DNA of 64,000 nucleotides. Source: Comamonadaceae bacterium (GTDB taxonomy: Bacteria > Pseudomonadota > Gammaproteobacteria > Burkholderiales > Burkholderiaceae_C). Shown piece by piece: positions 41,610-50,633 of this stretch. Both the position numbers and the translations under genes were made by a program. The notes below the pieces were generated by a model, which had not been told where the DNA came from, did not search any database, and saw only the letters and a list, made by a program, of their open reading frames with translations. Numbering within the stretch: position 1 is the first letter of the stretch; every line of letters starts with the position of its first letter. The stretch covers positions 58,730-122,729 of the forward strand of contig QZKF01000082.1 of assembly GCA_003599455.1 (NCBI GenBank), in the 5' to 3' direction.

Positions 41610-41810
41610 ATGACACACCTTTACCCACCCCCGGACCAGGCCATGGCCGACCACCCGCTGGCCTATTCCGACCCGGAACTGCGCGCGTACGCCGAAGAGC
41701 AGGCAGAAGACATCCTGGAGTCCGTGGTGCACTACATGCCGCTGCTCCTGCCCTGCATGGGGGCCTTGCTGATCTTCATGCTGGCCTTCATCGCCGTGGT
41801 CATGGCGTGA
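41610..41810 (+). CDS. Small single-helix membrane protein
   Basis: A 66-residue protein: an acidic soluble part (about 1-42) and one C-terminal membrane helix (about 43-65, LLLPCMGALLIFMLAFIAVVM). AGG lies about 9 bases before the ATG. I recognise no family. It could be a real tail-anchored small protein, but short genes in GC-rich DNA are uncertain. Confidence 0.45.
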   Translation: MTHLYPPPDQAMADHPLAYSDPELRAYAEEQAEDILESVVHYMPLLLPCMGALLIFMLAFIAVVMA

Positions 41811-41870
41811 GGCCGGCGTTGACCCAGGGGCGCTAGATGACCGTTGTGGTGAACCCTTGCAAGGGTGCGG

Positions 41871-42344
41871 TCACCTGTGTCGCTGATGCCATTCCTTGAG
41901 CGAAAAGTCCGGGTAGCCGTCAAAGCCTTGGTCGCCTTTTCGGCCCTCCACCGGCACCCACGGCGCCTTCGAGCCCAGCATGATGTGCACGTTCGCGGGC
42001 GGTGTCGGCAAAGGCGTGTCGATGGCGCCGGCATGGGGGTGGACCAGGTCGGGCCAGGTGGGGTCCCACAACCAGAGTGCGGTGCCGCACTTGCCGCAGA
42101 AATGCCGCTGCCCGCTGCTGTGCCGCACCTGGTCGCCCTCGGCGATCTGCGCCTGGTAGACCCGCAGGTGGCGCTTGCCGGTCACCTTCAGGGTGCGGTG
42201 GTCGGCGCCCAGGTTGATCGCGTAGCCGCCGGTGCCCGCCGTCTTTCGACAGATCGAGCAGTAGCAGCGCATGAACGGCACGGGCTCGGCGGATTCGACC
42301 GAGAACCTGACGCTGCCGCAATGGCAGGAACCTTCCAGATGCAT
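41871..42344 (-). CDS. GFA-family (glutathione-dependent formaldehyde-activating enzyme-like) protein
   Basis: A 157-residue protein with the GFA/CENP-V fold. Zn-binding cysteines are in CHCGSVRF (8-15), RCYCSICRK and CGKCG. The family includes S-(hydroxymethyl)glutathione synthase, but most members, like this one, have no proven reaction. The next gene upstream on the same strand (42371) ends 26 bases away, so both are likely co-transcribed. Confidence 0.85.
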   Translation of the reverse strand: MHLEGSCHCGSVRFSVESAEPVPFMRCYCSICRKTAGTGGYAINLGADHRTLKVTGKRHLRVYQAQIAEGDQVRHSSGQRHFCGKCGTALWLWDPTWPDLVHPHAGAIDTPLPTPPANVHIMLGSKAPWVPVEGRKGDQGFDGYPDFSLKEWHQRHR

Positions 42345-42370
42345 GGAGCCTCCGCAGGTGAAGCCGGGTT

Positions 42371-42664
42371 TTACGCCACCGCCTCGATGATGCGGATTTC
42401 GCGCTCGGCACCCTGGCCCAGGGCCTTCAGCGCTTCCTGGTAGGCCGGGCTGTCGTGTGCGCCGGTGGCCTGCGCCACGCTGTCGAACTCGATCAGCACG
42501 ACGCGCTGGTTGAGGGCGGCCTCATATATCTTCGCGGGCATGCCGCGGGCCAGGAAGCGTCCGCCCGCGGCCTGGATGGCGGGGCCGGCGAGCGCGGCGT
42601 ACGCTGCGAGCGCGGCGGGGTCGTTGATCGATCGGTAGGTGGCTATCCAGTAGGCCTTGGGCAT
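42371..42664 (-). CDS. DUF1330 family protein
   Basis: A 97-residue ferredoxin-like alpha/beta protein. The start AYWIATYRSINDPAALAAYA, the GGRFLARGM centre and VLIEFDSVAQATGAHDSPAYQEAL are the DUF1330 pattern. No reaction is known for the family. AGGAA precedes the ATG. It lies between the second sulfate-binding protein and the GFA protein on the same strand. Confidence 0.85.
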   Translation of the reverse strand: MPKAYWIATYRSINDPAALAAYAALAGPAIQAAGGRFLARGMPAKIYEAALNQRVVLIEFDSVAQATGAHDSPAYQEALKALGQGAEREIRIIEAVA

Positions 42665-42726
42665 GTTGGTTCCTGGGGAGGGTGGATGGAGGTGACGGGC
42701 TCCATCCTATGGGACAGCAGGTCGCC

Positions 42727-43740
42727 TTACTTTCTGCTGTAGATCTGGTCGAAGCTGCCGCCGTCGACGAAGTGCACCCTGGCGGCCTGTTCCCAGCCGC
42801 CGAAGGCTTCCTCGATCTTGAACAGGTTGAGCTTGGGCAACTGCTTGGCGTACTTGGCCTGGGCTTTGGCCGAGGTCGGGCGGTAGAAGTTCTTGCCGAT
42901 GATGTCCTGCGCCTCTTCCGTGTAGAGGTACTCCAGGTAGGACTGGGCCACGGCGCGCGTGCCCTTCTTGTCCACGTTCTTGTCGACCACGGTCACGGCC
43001 GGCTCGGCCAGGATGGACAGCGAGGGGTAGACGAAGTCCACCTTGTTGCCGAATTCCTTCTCCAGCAGGTAGGCCTCGTTTTCCCAGGAGATGAACACGT
43101 CACCCTGGTTGCGCTGCGCGAAGGTGATGGAGGAGCCGCGTGCGCCCGAGTCGAGCACCGGCACGTTGGCGTACAGCTTGCCCACGAACTCCTGCGCCCT
43201 GGCGTCGCTGCCGTACTTGCGCTTGGCGAATTCCCAGGCGGCCAGGTAGTTCCAGCGCGCGCCGCCCGAGGTCTTGGGGTTGGGGGTGATGACCTTCACG
43301 TCGGGGCGGATCAGGTCGTCCCAGTCCTTGATGTTCTTGGGGTTACCGGCGCGGGTGACCAGCACGATGGTGGAGGTGTAGGGCGAGCTGTTGAGCGGCA
43401 GGCGCTTCTGCCAGTCCTTCGGAATCCATCCGCCGTTGCTGTGCAGCGCGTCGGTGTCGCCCGCCAGGGCCAGGGTGGCCACGTCGGCGTCCAGGCCGTC
43501 GATGATGGAACGGGCCTGCTTGCCCGAGCCACCATGGCTTTGCTTGATGGTCACGTCCTGGCCGGTCCTGGCCTTCCAGTGCTTGATGAACGCGGCGTTG
43601 ACCTCGACGTAGAGCTCGCGCGTCGGGTCGTAGGACACATTGAGCAGGGTCACCGGGGCGGGCTGCGCCACGGCGGACAGGGCGCTGGCGGTGAGGGCGG
43701 TGGCGGCGAGGGCCTGGATGAGCTGGCGGCGGGTGGTCAT
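42727..43740 (-). CDS. sbp: Second sulfate-binding periplasmic protein
   Basis: A 337-residue receptor of the Sbp family with a signal peptide ([20 protein letters not shown], about 3-22; TRRQ gives a Tat-like flavour). The mature start [19 protein letters not shown] and [19 protein letters not shown] are family hallmarks. It differs clearly from the paralogue at 39701 and has no permease next to it, so it probably shares CysTWA. ATG at 43740 gives the signal peptide. An A/T-rich patch lies upstream at 43795-43840. Confidence 0.92.
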   Translation of the reverse strand: MTTRRQLIQALAATALTASALSAVAQPAPVTLLNVSYDPTRELYVEVNAAFIKHWKARTGQDVTIKQSHGGSGKQARSIIDGLDADVATLALAGDTDALHSNGGWIPKDWQKRLPLNSSPYTSTIVLVTRAGNPKNIKDWDDLIRPDVKVITPNPKTSGGARWNYLAAWEFAKRKYGSDARAQEFVGKLYANVPVLDSGARGSSITFAQRNQGDVFISWENEAYLLEKEFGNKVDFVYPSLSILAEPAVTVVDKNVDKKGTRAVAQSYLEYLYTEEAQDIIGKNFYRPTSAKAQAKYAKQLPKLNLFKIEEAFGGWEQAARVHFVDGGSFDQIYSRK

Positions 43741-43949
43741 GGTGTTCCTCGGGGGCGTTGTTGAAGGGATGGCGGATGATCCCGTCAAAGCCACGGATAG
43801 GGAACGAATGGATTTTTGGTTGTTTATTACCTAAACATCTGAGGCGTGGGGCCCACTGGGCGTGCGGCGCGGCCGGGAGGCCTTCTCACCGGCGCGAAAA
43901 GCTCCTCTAATCCCGTTGATCGAGGACTTCTTGCGGAGGGAGCGCGGCC

Positions 43950-44852
43950 ATGAACCTTCAACTTGCCCAGATCGATCTCGGGGATTTCGGCAGCCTGCAC
44001 ACCTACGACATGTCGGGTCGCGAGGGCGTGCTGCTGCACGAGTTCGCGCCCCTGCACGACAACGCCGACCGCGTGGCCATCTTCATCGCCGAGGGATTCC
44101 ATCTCGCCGAGGCGCTGACCCTGGAGCAGGGTGGCGAACGGGTGGGCCTGAATTTCGACCGCTACCAGTCCAGGACCTACGCGGCCGAGGAGCGGGTCTT
44201 CTCCCTCGTGTCCGCGCCGCTGTCGGCGTCGGGCATGGTGGCGCGCGTGGCGTTTGCGGGCGGCGCGCCGGTCGGGCTGCATGTGCTGGTGGTCGACAAG
44301 TCGGTGCGCACCCTGCGCAAGCTGATCCGGGACGCAAGAGGCAGGATCCTCGAACCGGTCTTCGCGAAGTTCAAGGACAAGTGCTGGCTGTGCATGCGGC
44401 TGGCGCGCGCGCTGTGCTCCGCCCTCATTGGCGGCGTGGACATCGATGTCGACGACATTGCCGAGGCGCTGAGAAAGATATTCCCCGAGGAATGGATACC
44501 GGACCTGCCCGACACGGACCTGGGCGATCTGCTCAAGCGCATCCTTGATCTGCTGCGCAAGTACGACCCGCGCAACGTGATCGCAAGAAAGCTGTGCGAG
44601 GAACTGGGCTACTGCCAGTCGCCGGCAGGCAAGGGAGGGGTTTCCGCTCCGGGTGATGGCCGCCTGGCCCAGTTCCAGTACCTGATCTCCGTGGGCGTGA
44701 AGGACCCCGATGTGGCGTTCTGGGTGGCCGTTCTCACCGGAGACCATGCCGGCATTGACAAGGCCTTGTCGCAGGGCGCGGATGTGAACGTCACCGACAC
44801 CGTGGTGCTGCAGCGCCATCAGGAGGCGCTGCGGCGCATGCCCAAGCCTTGA
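43950..44852 (+). CDS. Protein of unknown function with an ankyrin-like C-terminal stretch
   Basis: A 300-residue protein with no signal peptide. Residues 1-115 look like a beta-rich domain. Residues 117-220 are helical and charged with a CWLC pair (145-148) and Cys156, Cys216 and Cys222. Residues 254-283 (AFWVAVLTGDHAGIDKALSQGADVN) read like one ankyrin-type repeat, apparently cut short, since the protein ends 17 residues later. GGAGGGAG lies ahead of the ATG. No family is recognised. It stands alone between the sulfate and catabolic regions. It could be a lineage-specific gene or a truncated ankyrin protein. Confidence 0.7.
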   Translation: MNLQLAQIDLGDFGSLHTYDMSGREGVLLHEFAPLHDNADRVAIFIAEGFHLAEALTLEQGGERVGLNFDRYQSRTYAAEERVFSLVSAPLSASGMVARVAFAGGAPVGLHVLVVDKSVRTLRKLIRDARGRILEPVFAKFKDKCWLCMRLARALCSALIGGVDIDVDDIAEALRKIFPEEWIPDLPDTDLGDLLKRILDLLRKYDPRNVIARKLCEELGYCQSPAGKGGVSAPGDGRLAQFQYLISVGVKDPDVAFWVAVLTGDHAGIDKALSQGADVNVTDTVVLQRHQEALRRMPKP

Positions 44853-44880
44853 AGACGGCGGTGCGGTGTCGGATCAGGTG

Positions 44881-45522
44881 TCAGGCCGCGATCGGCAAGC
44901 CCACCAGCTTTTCCAGCTCGGCATGCGCCAGCCCGTCGACCTTGTCGATGAGCTTCAAGCCCTGCGGGGTGCAGGCCAGCGTGGCCAGGTCGCTGTAGAT
45001 GCGCTTCACGCAGGCGATGCCGGTGAGCGGGTAAGTGCACTGCGGCACCACCTTGCTCTCGCCCTTCTTGGTCAGCAGGTCCATCATCACCCAGGTCTGC
45101 TTGGCGCCGATGGCCAGGTCCATGGCGCCGCCCACGGCCGGAATCGAGCCCGGCTCGCCGGTGCTCCAGTTGGCCAGGTCGCCAGTGGCCGAGACCTGGA
45201 AGGCGCCGAGCACGCAGATGTCCAGGTGGCCGCCGCGCATCATGGCGAAGCTGTCGGCGTGGTGGAAGTACACGCCGCCGGGCAGCAGCGTCACCGGCTG
45301 TTTGCCGGCGTTGATGAGGTCGTAGTCTTCCTCGCCCGCGGCCGGCGCCGGGCCCATGCCCAGGATGCCGTTCTCGCTGTGCAGCACCACCTCGATGCCC
45401 GCGGGCAGGTGGTTGGCCACCAGCGTGGGCTGGCCGATGCCCAGGTTCACGTAGGCGCCGTCATGAATGTCCTGCGCGACGCGGCGCGCGAGTTCGTCCT
45501 TGGTTCTTCTGGTGTAGCTCAT
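44881..45522 (-). CDS. 3-oxoacid (probably 3-oxoadipate) CoA-transferase subunit B
   Basis: A 213-residue beta subunit of a class I CoA-transferase. The catalytic Glu is in HSENGILGMGP (about 49-59). The start RRTKDELARRVAQDIHDGAYVNLGIG is typical of PcaJ/ScoB. With subunit A it moves CoA from succinyl-CoA to 3-oxoadipate (or acetoacetate). The nearby maleylacetate reductase and hydroxyquinol dioxygenases, which yield 3-oxoadipate, favour the PcaIJ role. The ATG overlaps the subunit A stop by 4 bases. Confidence 0.88.
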   Translation of the reverse strand: MSYTRRTKDELARRVAQDIHDGAYVNLGIGQPTLVANHLPAGIEVVLHSENGILGMGPAPAAGEEDYDLINAGKQPVTLLPGGVYFHHADSFAMMRGGHLDICVLGAFQVSATGDLANWSTGEPGSIPAVGGAMDLAIGAKQTWVMMDLLTKKGESKVVPQCTYPLTGIACVKRIYSDLATLACTPQGLKLIDKVDGLAHAELEKLVGLPIAA

Positions 45523-46235
45523 GCCGCTTCCTTGAAACCGCCGGCCTGTGTGGCCACGCGGGGTATCTGCACGATGGCGCTCACGTGGATGCCGGGCGTC
45601 ACCACGGCCTCGGGGTCGAAGGCGCCGAGCTCGACGACCTCGTACACGCTGGCGATGGTGCGCTTCGCCGCGGTGGCCATCACCGGGCCGAAGTTGCGTG
45701 CGGCCTTGCGGTAGGTGAGGTTGCCCCAGCGGTCGCCGCACTCGGCCTTGATGAGCGCCACGTCGCCGAAGATGGGGTATTCGAGCACATAGGGCTTGCC
45801 GTTGATCACGCGCGTTTCCTTCGGGCTGCCGTCGGCGTTCTTCGCGAGTTCGGTGCCGAAGCCGGTGGGCGTGAAGAAGGCGCCCACGCCGGCACCGGCG
45901 GCGCGCAGGCGCTCGGCCAGATTGCCCTGCGGCACCAGTTCCAGCTGCAGTTGTCCGCTGCGGTAGAGCCCGTCGAACACGTGGCTGTCGGCCTGGCGCG
46001 GGAAGCTGCAGATGACCTTGCGCACGCGCCCGGTCTTGAGCAGCGCGGCCAGGCCGGTGTCGCCGTTGCCGGCGTTGTTGTTCACCACGGTGAGCTCGCG
46101 CGCACCCTGGTCGATCAGGCCGGCGATGAGTTCACCGGGAATGCCGGCGGTGCCGAAGCCGCCGATGAGCACGGTGGCGCCGTCGGCGATGCCGGTGAGC
46201 GCCTCGGCGACCGAGGTTGCGATCTTGTTGATCAA
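45519..46235 (-). CDS. 3-oxoacid (probably 3-oxoadipate) CoA-transferase subunit A
   Basis: A 238-residue alpha subunit of a class I CoA-transferase, with the CoA-binding GGFGTAGIPGELI near 26-38. The start codon is TTG at 46235, with AGGAG 7 bases ahead; the first residues MINKIATSVAEALTG match the family, so no upstream start is needed. It is divergent from the dehydrogenase gene at 46428 across a 192-base control region. Its role is as described for subunit B. Confidence 0.88.
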   Translation of the reverse strand: MINKIATSVAEALTGIADGATVLIGGFGTAGIPGELIAGLIDQGARELTVVNNNAGNGDTGLAALLKTGRVRKVICSFPRQADSHVFDGLYRSGQLQLELVPQGNLAERLRAAGAGVGAFFTPTGFGTELAKNADGSPKETRVINGKPYVLEYPIFGDVALIKAECGDRWGNLTYRKAARNFGPVMATAAKRTIASVYEVVELGAFDPEAVVTPGIHVSAIVQIPRVATQAGGFKEAA

Positions 46236-46326
46236 GGAAGGTCTCCTGCTGACACCCGCGTGGAGGGAACATGGCTGGGGTGCCCGCGCATTTTGTCAGT
46301 GAAAGGCCCGCCTTTCGGCGCCGATA

Positions 46327-46354
46327 TTTCCCTGTGCGGAAAACTGAATTTCAG
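46327..46354. promoter_or_regulatory. Candidate operator between the CoA-transferase and dehydrogenase genes
   Basis: Two adjoining perfect dyads: TTTCC-N6-GGAAA (46327-46342) and CTGAA-T-TTCAG (46344-46354). They lie in the middle of the 192-base divergent region, where one regulator could control both directions. No regulator gene is adjacent; the nearest LysR genes are at 53824 and 61696. Confidence 0.4.
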
Positions 46355-46427
46355 CACGCACCGTTGCACCCCGCAGGAGCGGGCGACACACTCAGCGCCC
46401 AACGACAACACTGACCAGGAGACACGA

Positions 46428-47351
46428 GTGAGCAAGCGCATTGGATGGATCGGGCTCGGCCGCATGGGCGAGGCCATGGTGAAACGGCTGACGAAGGCGG
46501 GCCACGCGGTCGAGGTGTGGAACCGCACCCGCAGCAAGGCCGAACCATTGGCCGAATACGGCGCCGTGGTGGTCAACAGCAAGCAGGACCTGGCGGGCTG
46601 CGACACGGTGTTCACCATGGTGTCCACCACCAACGACCTGAAAGAGGTGCTGTTCGGCGAGGGCGGGCTGGTCGCCGGCGCGCAGCGCCCGCGCGTGGTG
46701 ATCGACAGCTCGTCGATCTCGCAGGAAGGTTCGGCCGAGATCCGCACGAAGCTCGAAGCCCTGGGCATCGCCTACCTGTGCGCGCCGGTCTCGGGCAACG
46801 CCAAGGTGGCCAAGGCCGGCAAGCTGCTGGTGGTGGCCTCCGGCCCCAAGGCGATCTACACCGAGGCCGAGCCCTACCTGGCCGCGGTGTCGCGCAAGGC
46901 CATGTGGGTGGGCGAGGGCGAGCTCGCCCGCGTCTGGAAGATCGCGCACAACACCATGTTCGGCGTGATCATCCAGAACCTGTGCGAGATCACCGTGCTG
47001 GCCGAGAAGGCCGGCATTCCGCGCCATGTGTTCCTGGAGAGCATCAACGACTCGGTGCTGGGCTCCATGTACACGCGCTACAAGACACCGGTGCTCACCA
47101 AGCTCACGTTCGAGCAGGTGACGTTCACGCCCAAGCTGCTGCTGAAGGACATGGACCTCGGGCTGGGCGCGGCCCGGGCCCATGGCGTGGCCATGCCCGC
47201 CGCCGCGGCCACGCGCGAATCGATCGCGCGCATGGTGGGCCGGGGCTATGACGACATCGACTTCGCTGCGCTGCTGATCGAGACCGCGAAGGACGCCGGG
47301 CTGACCCTCAAGCCGGAGGACGTGGAGGTCAGCGACGGCCTGGGGGGCTAG
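46428..47351 (+). CDS. NAD(P)-dependent beta-hydroxyacid dehydrogenase (3-hydroxyisobutyrate dehydrogenase family)
   Basis: A 307-residue oxidoreductase. The Rossmann motif GWIGLGRMGEAMVKRLTKAG is near 6-25, the substrate-binding PVSGNAKVAKAGKL is near 122-135 (the usual GG replaced by GN), and the catalytic Lys is in WKIAHNTMFG. The start is a GTG with AGGAGA ahead. It opens the plus-strand catabolic run, with the amidohydrolase gene following after 4 bases. The substrate is unknown; a paralogue is at 49764. Confidence 0.87.
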   Translation: MSKRIGWIGLGRMGEAMVKRLTKAGHAVEVWNRTRSKAEPLAEYGAVVVNSKQDLAGCDTVFTMVSTTNDLKEVLFGEGGLVAGAQRPRVVIDSSSISQEGSAEIRTKLEALGIAYLCAPVSGNAKVAKAGKLLVVASGPKAIYTEAEPYLAAVSRKAMWVGEGELARVWKIAHNTMFGVIIQNLCEITVLAEKAGIPRHVFLESINDSVLGSMYTRYKTPVLTKLTFEQVTFTPKLLLKDMDLGLGAARAHGVAMPAAAATRESIARMVGRGYDDIDFAALLIETAKDAGLTLKPEDVEVSDGLGG

Positions 47352-47355
47352 AGCC

Positions 47356-48705
47356 ATGGCCAGCACGCAGCAGCGCACCCTGGTCCGTGGCGGCACGGTC
47401 ATCACCATGGACGCCCAGGGCGACCTGCCGCGCGCCGACGTGCTGGTGAGCGGCGAGCGCATCGTGGAGATCGCGCCGCGCATCGCGGTGGACGACGCGC
47501 TGGTGGTCGACGCCACGGGCTGCATCGTGATCCCCGGCCTGATCAACGCGCACATGCACACCTGGCAGACCGCGCTGCGCGGCGTGGCCGCGAACTGGAC
47601 GCTGCTGCAGTACTTCAAGAACATGCACGCCGGCCTGGCCACCGTGTTCACGCCCGGTGACCTGCACATTGCCACCCTGGTCGGCGCGCTCAACCAGATC
47701 AACTGCGGCACCACCACGCTGGTGGACTGGTGCCACAACAACCCCACGCCCGCGCACAACGACGCGGCGGTGGCCGCGCTGCTGCAGTCGGGCATTCGCG
47801 CGGCCTTCTTCCACGGCACGCCCAAGCCCGACCCCAAACCCGGCGAGACGCCGTTCTGGGAACAGCCGCACCCGCGCGCCGAGGTCGAGCGCCTGCTGAA
47901 TGCCCACGCCGGCGAGCCGCTGCTGAGCATCCACGCCGCCGTGCTGGGGCCGCACTACAGCAGGCTCGACGTGGCGCTGCACGACTTCCGCATGGCCAAG
48001 GAACTGGGCCTGATCGCCTCCATGCACCAGGGTGGTGGCCCGGCGCGCACGCCCGACGGCTGGGAGCGGCTGGAGGAGGCCGGCCTGCTCGGCGAGCACA
48101 TCAACATCGTGCACGGCCACGCGCTGAGCGATGCGCAGCTGGCGCGCTTCTGCGACCTGGGCATGAGCTTCTCGGCCGCCGCCGAGAGCGAGATGTCGCA
48201 GGGCCACGGCCACCCGCTCACCGGCCGCCTGCGCGCGCTCGGCCGCGCGCCCTCGCTCGGTGTCGACCTGGAGAGTGTGATGAGCGGCGACATGCTGAGC
48301 CAGGCGCGCATCGCGCTGGGCATCCAGCGCAGCCTGGACAACGTGGCCTACCGCGAGGCCCATGGCAGCATTCCGCCCACCTCGACCATCACCACGCGCG
48401 AGGCGCTGGCCTGGGTCACGATCGAAGGCGCGCGCATGCTGCAGCAGCAGGACCGCATTGGCAGCCTGGCGCCGGGCAAGCAGGCCGACCTGGTGCTGGT
48501 GCGCGCCGACACGCTGAACATGCAGCCGGTGCACGACCCCGTGAGCGCGGTGGTGATGCAGGCCTCGCTGGCCAACATCGAGAGCGTGATGGTCGCCGGC
48601 CAGTGGCGCAAGCGCGGCGGGCGCGTGCTCGACGCCGACATCGGCTCGCTGCTCGAAAGCCTGCAGCAGTCGGGTCGAAAGATCACGCAGGCCATGGGTA
48701 TCTGA
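47356..48705 (+). CDS. Amidohydrolase of the ATZ/TRZ (SAH deaminase-like) group
   Basis: A 449-residue metal-dependent hydrolase. The HxH motif is in NAHMHTWQTALRG (about 64-76), further metal or substrate His residues lie in SIHAAVLG, SMHQGG and IVHGHALSD, and the metal Asp is probably in GVDLESVMSGDM. The group deaminates or dechlorinates heterocycles, or deaminates S-adenosylhomocysteine-type substrates. In this cluster it may process a nitrogen-containing precursor of the aromatic substrate (inference). It is followed by a Bug receptor gene after about 70 bases. Confidence 0.85.
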   Translation: MASTQQRTLVRGGTVITMDAQGDLPRADVLVSGERIVEIAPRIAVDDALVVDATGCIVIPGLINAHMHTWQTALRGVAANWTLLQYFKNMHAGLATVFTPGDLHIATLVGALNQINCGTTTLVDWCHNNPTPAHNDAAVAALLQSGIRAAFFHGTPKPDPKPGETPFWEQPHPRAEVERLLNAHAGEPLLSIHAAVLGPHYSRLDVALHDFRMAKELGLIASMHQGGGPARTPDGWERLEEAGLLGEHINIVHGHALSDAQLARFCDLGMSFSAAAESEMSQGHGHPLTGRLRALGRAPSLGVDLESVMSGDMLSQARIALGIQRSLDNVAYREAHGSIPPTSTITTREALAWVTIEGARMLQQQDRIGSLAPGKQADLVLVRADTLNMQPVHDPVSAVVMQASLANIESVMVAGQWRKRGGRVLDADIGSLLESLQQSGRKITQAMGI

Positions 48706-48774
48706 AGCGCGACGGGGTTTCACGCGGCGGATGGCCGCTTTCCATCCGGTACCGATCACGACAAGGAGACAAGC

Positions 48775-49767
48775 ATGAAAAGACAGTGGTTCCAGCACGT
48801 GGCCACCTGGGCCGGCGCCGTGGCGCTGGCCATGCCCCTGTGCATGACGCAGGCGCAGGCGCAGGCCCAGCCCTACCCGAACAAGCCGATCCGTTTCCTC
48901 GTGCCCTTCACGGCGGGCAGCGGCACCGACCTGATCGCGCGCACCGTGGGCGATGCCATGTCGCGCAGCATGGGCCAGCCCATCGTGGTGGAGAACCGCC
49001 CCGGCGCCGGCGGCTCGCTGGCCACCGCGCAAGTGGCGCGCGGCGAGGCCGACGGCTACACCGTGCTGATTCCCTCGTCGAGCCACGCAGTGAATCCCGC
49101 GATCTACACCAACCTCAGCTACGACACCGTGCGCGACCTCACCGGCATCACGCCGCTGGCCGCGCTGCCCAACGTGATGGTGGTCTCGCCCGCGCGCGGC
49201 TGGAAGACCGTGGCCGACGTGCTGGCCGCCGCGCGCGCCAAGCCGGGCCAGCTCAACTACGCCTCGGCCGGCGTGGGCAGCGCGACCCACCTCAACGCCG
49301 AGAAGTTCAAGCTGCAGGCAGGCTTCGAGGCGCAGCACATCCCGTTCAAGGGCACGCCCGAGGCGCTGGCCGACGTGATGGGTGAGCGCACCGACTGGTA
49401 CTTCTCGCCGCTGTCGTCGGCGCTGCCGCTGATCCGCGAGAACAAGCTGCTGGCGCTGGCCGTGAGCACCTCGCAGCGCACCGCCACGCTGCCGCAGGTG
49501 CCCACCACCGTGGAAGCCGGCGTGCCGGGTTCGGACTTCGTGTTCTGGGTCGGCATGATCGTGAACGCCCAGACGCCGCCGGCCATCCAGCAGCGCCTGC
49601 ACGCCGAGGCCTTGAAGGCCCTGGCCGACCCGGAGGTGAAGGACCGCCTCACCCGCCTGGGTGCCGAGCCCTACCCGATGCAGCCCGAGGCCTTCAACGC
49701 CTTCATCCGCACCGAGATGGACGCGGCCGCGCGCATCGCGAAAGCGGCCAACCTCAAGGGCCAATGA
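48775..49767 (+). CDS. Bug-family (TctC-type) periplasmic solute receptor
   Basis: A 330-residue receptor with a signal peptide ending near residue 30 (AQAQAQ) and the family motifs YPNKPIRFLVPFTAGSGTD, VVENRPGAGGSLA and DGYTVLIPS. Bug proteins bind carboxylates or aromatics and are very numerous in Burkholderiales; most lack an adjacent permease, as here. A simple GCGCAG repeat in the signal peptide region encodes alternating Ala-Gln. The stop overlaps the next gene by 4 bases. Confidence 0.9.
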   Translation: MKRQWFQHVATWAGAVALAMPLCMTQAQAQAQPYPNKPIRFLVPFTAGSGTDLIARTVGDAMSRSMGQPIVVENRPGAGGSLATAQVARGEADGYTVLIPSSSHAVNPAIYTNLSYDTVRDLTGITPLAALPNVMVVSPARGWKTVADVLAAARAKPGQLNYASAGVGSATHLNAEKFKLQAGFEAQHIPFKGTPEALADVMGERTDWYFSPLSSALPLIRENKLLALAVSTSQRTATLPQVPTTVEAGVPGSDFVFWVGMIVNAQTPPAIQQRLHAEALKALADPEVKDRLTRLGAEPYPMQPEAFNAFIRTEMDAAARIAKAANLKGQ

Positions 49768-50633
49768 GCATGTCCGTTCGTGTGCACTTCATCGGCGTGG
49801 GCAAGATGGGCCTGCCCATGGCCACCCACCTGCACGCGGCCGGGCACACCGTGACCGTGAGCGACCCCGACCCGGCGCGCCTGGCGCTGGCGTTGGAGCG
49901 CGGCCTGCAGGCCTCGGACGAGCTGGCCGGGGCGGACGTGGTGATGTCCTCGCTGCCACACGACGCCGCCCTGCGCAGCGTGGGGCTGGCGGTGGCCGCG
50001 GCGCTGCCGCGCGGCGCGGTCTACCTGGACACCAGCACCGTATCGCAGCGCGTCTCGGCCGAGGTGGCGCGCGCCTGCGAGGCGGCGGGCGTGGACTACC
50101 TGCGCACCACGGTATCGGGCAACAACCACATGGCCGAGGCGGCGCAGCTCACGGTGATGGCCTCGGGCCCGAAGGCCGCGCACGAGCGGTTGCTGCCGCT
50201 GCTGCGCTGCTGGGGGCCGAACCATTTCTACCTGGGCAGCGGCGAGCAGGCGCGGCTGATGAAACTGGTGGTGAACCTGCTGATCGCGCAGACCAGCGCC
50301 ATGCTGGCCGAAGGCCTCACGCTGGGGCAGAAGGGTGGGCTGGCCTGGGAAGACATGTGGGCCGTGCTCGGCGCCAGTGCGGTGGCCTCGCCCATCCTCA
50401 AGGCCAAGGCGGTGCAGTTGTCGAAGCGCGATTTTTCGCCGACCTTCACCGTGGTGCAGATGAACAAGGACCTCGACCTCATCCTGGCCGAAGCCGCCGC
50501 CTGCGAGGCCCCCGTGCCCCAGACCGCCATGACGCGCCAGCTCATGGCCGCCGCGCAGGCGCAGGGCGACGCCGGTGACGACTACGCCGCCATCATCAAG
50601 GCGGTGGAACGCAGCGCGGGGCTGGTGCTGTGA
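49764..50633 (+). CDS. NAD(P)-dependent beta-hydroxyacid dehydrogenase, second copy
   Basis: A 289-residue member of the same family as 46428, with FIGVGKMGLPMATHLHAAGH near 9-28, TTVSGNNHMAEAAQL in the substrate motif, and the catalytic Lys in RLMKLVVNLL. The two copies are clearly diverged, so they probably use different substrates. ATG at 49764 overlaps the Bug stop; a second ATG two codons later is also possible. The stop overlaps the maleylacetate reductase start by one base. Confidence 0.86.
   Translation: MSMSVRVHFIGVGKMGLPMATHLHAAGHTVTVSDPDPARLALALERGLQASDELAGADVVMSSLPHDAALRSVGLAVAAALPRGAVYLDTSTVSQRVSAEVARACEAAGVDYLRTTVSGNNHMAEAAQLTVMASGPKAAHERLLPLLRCWGPNHFYLGSGEQARLMKLVVNLLIAQTSAMLAEGLTLGQKGGLAWEDMWAVLGASAVASPILKAKAVQLSKRDFSPTFTVVQMNKDLDLILAEAAACEAPVPQTAMTRQLMAAAQAQGDAGDDYAAIIKAVERSAGLVL

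Noticed and set aside
48846..48872. Repeated GCGCAG units near the start of the first Bug gene.
   Set aside because: A short codon-level repeat encoding Ala-Gln in a signal peptide cleavage region; not a regulatory or mobile repeat.
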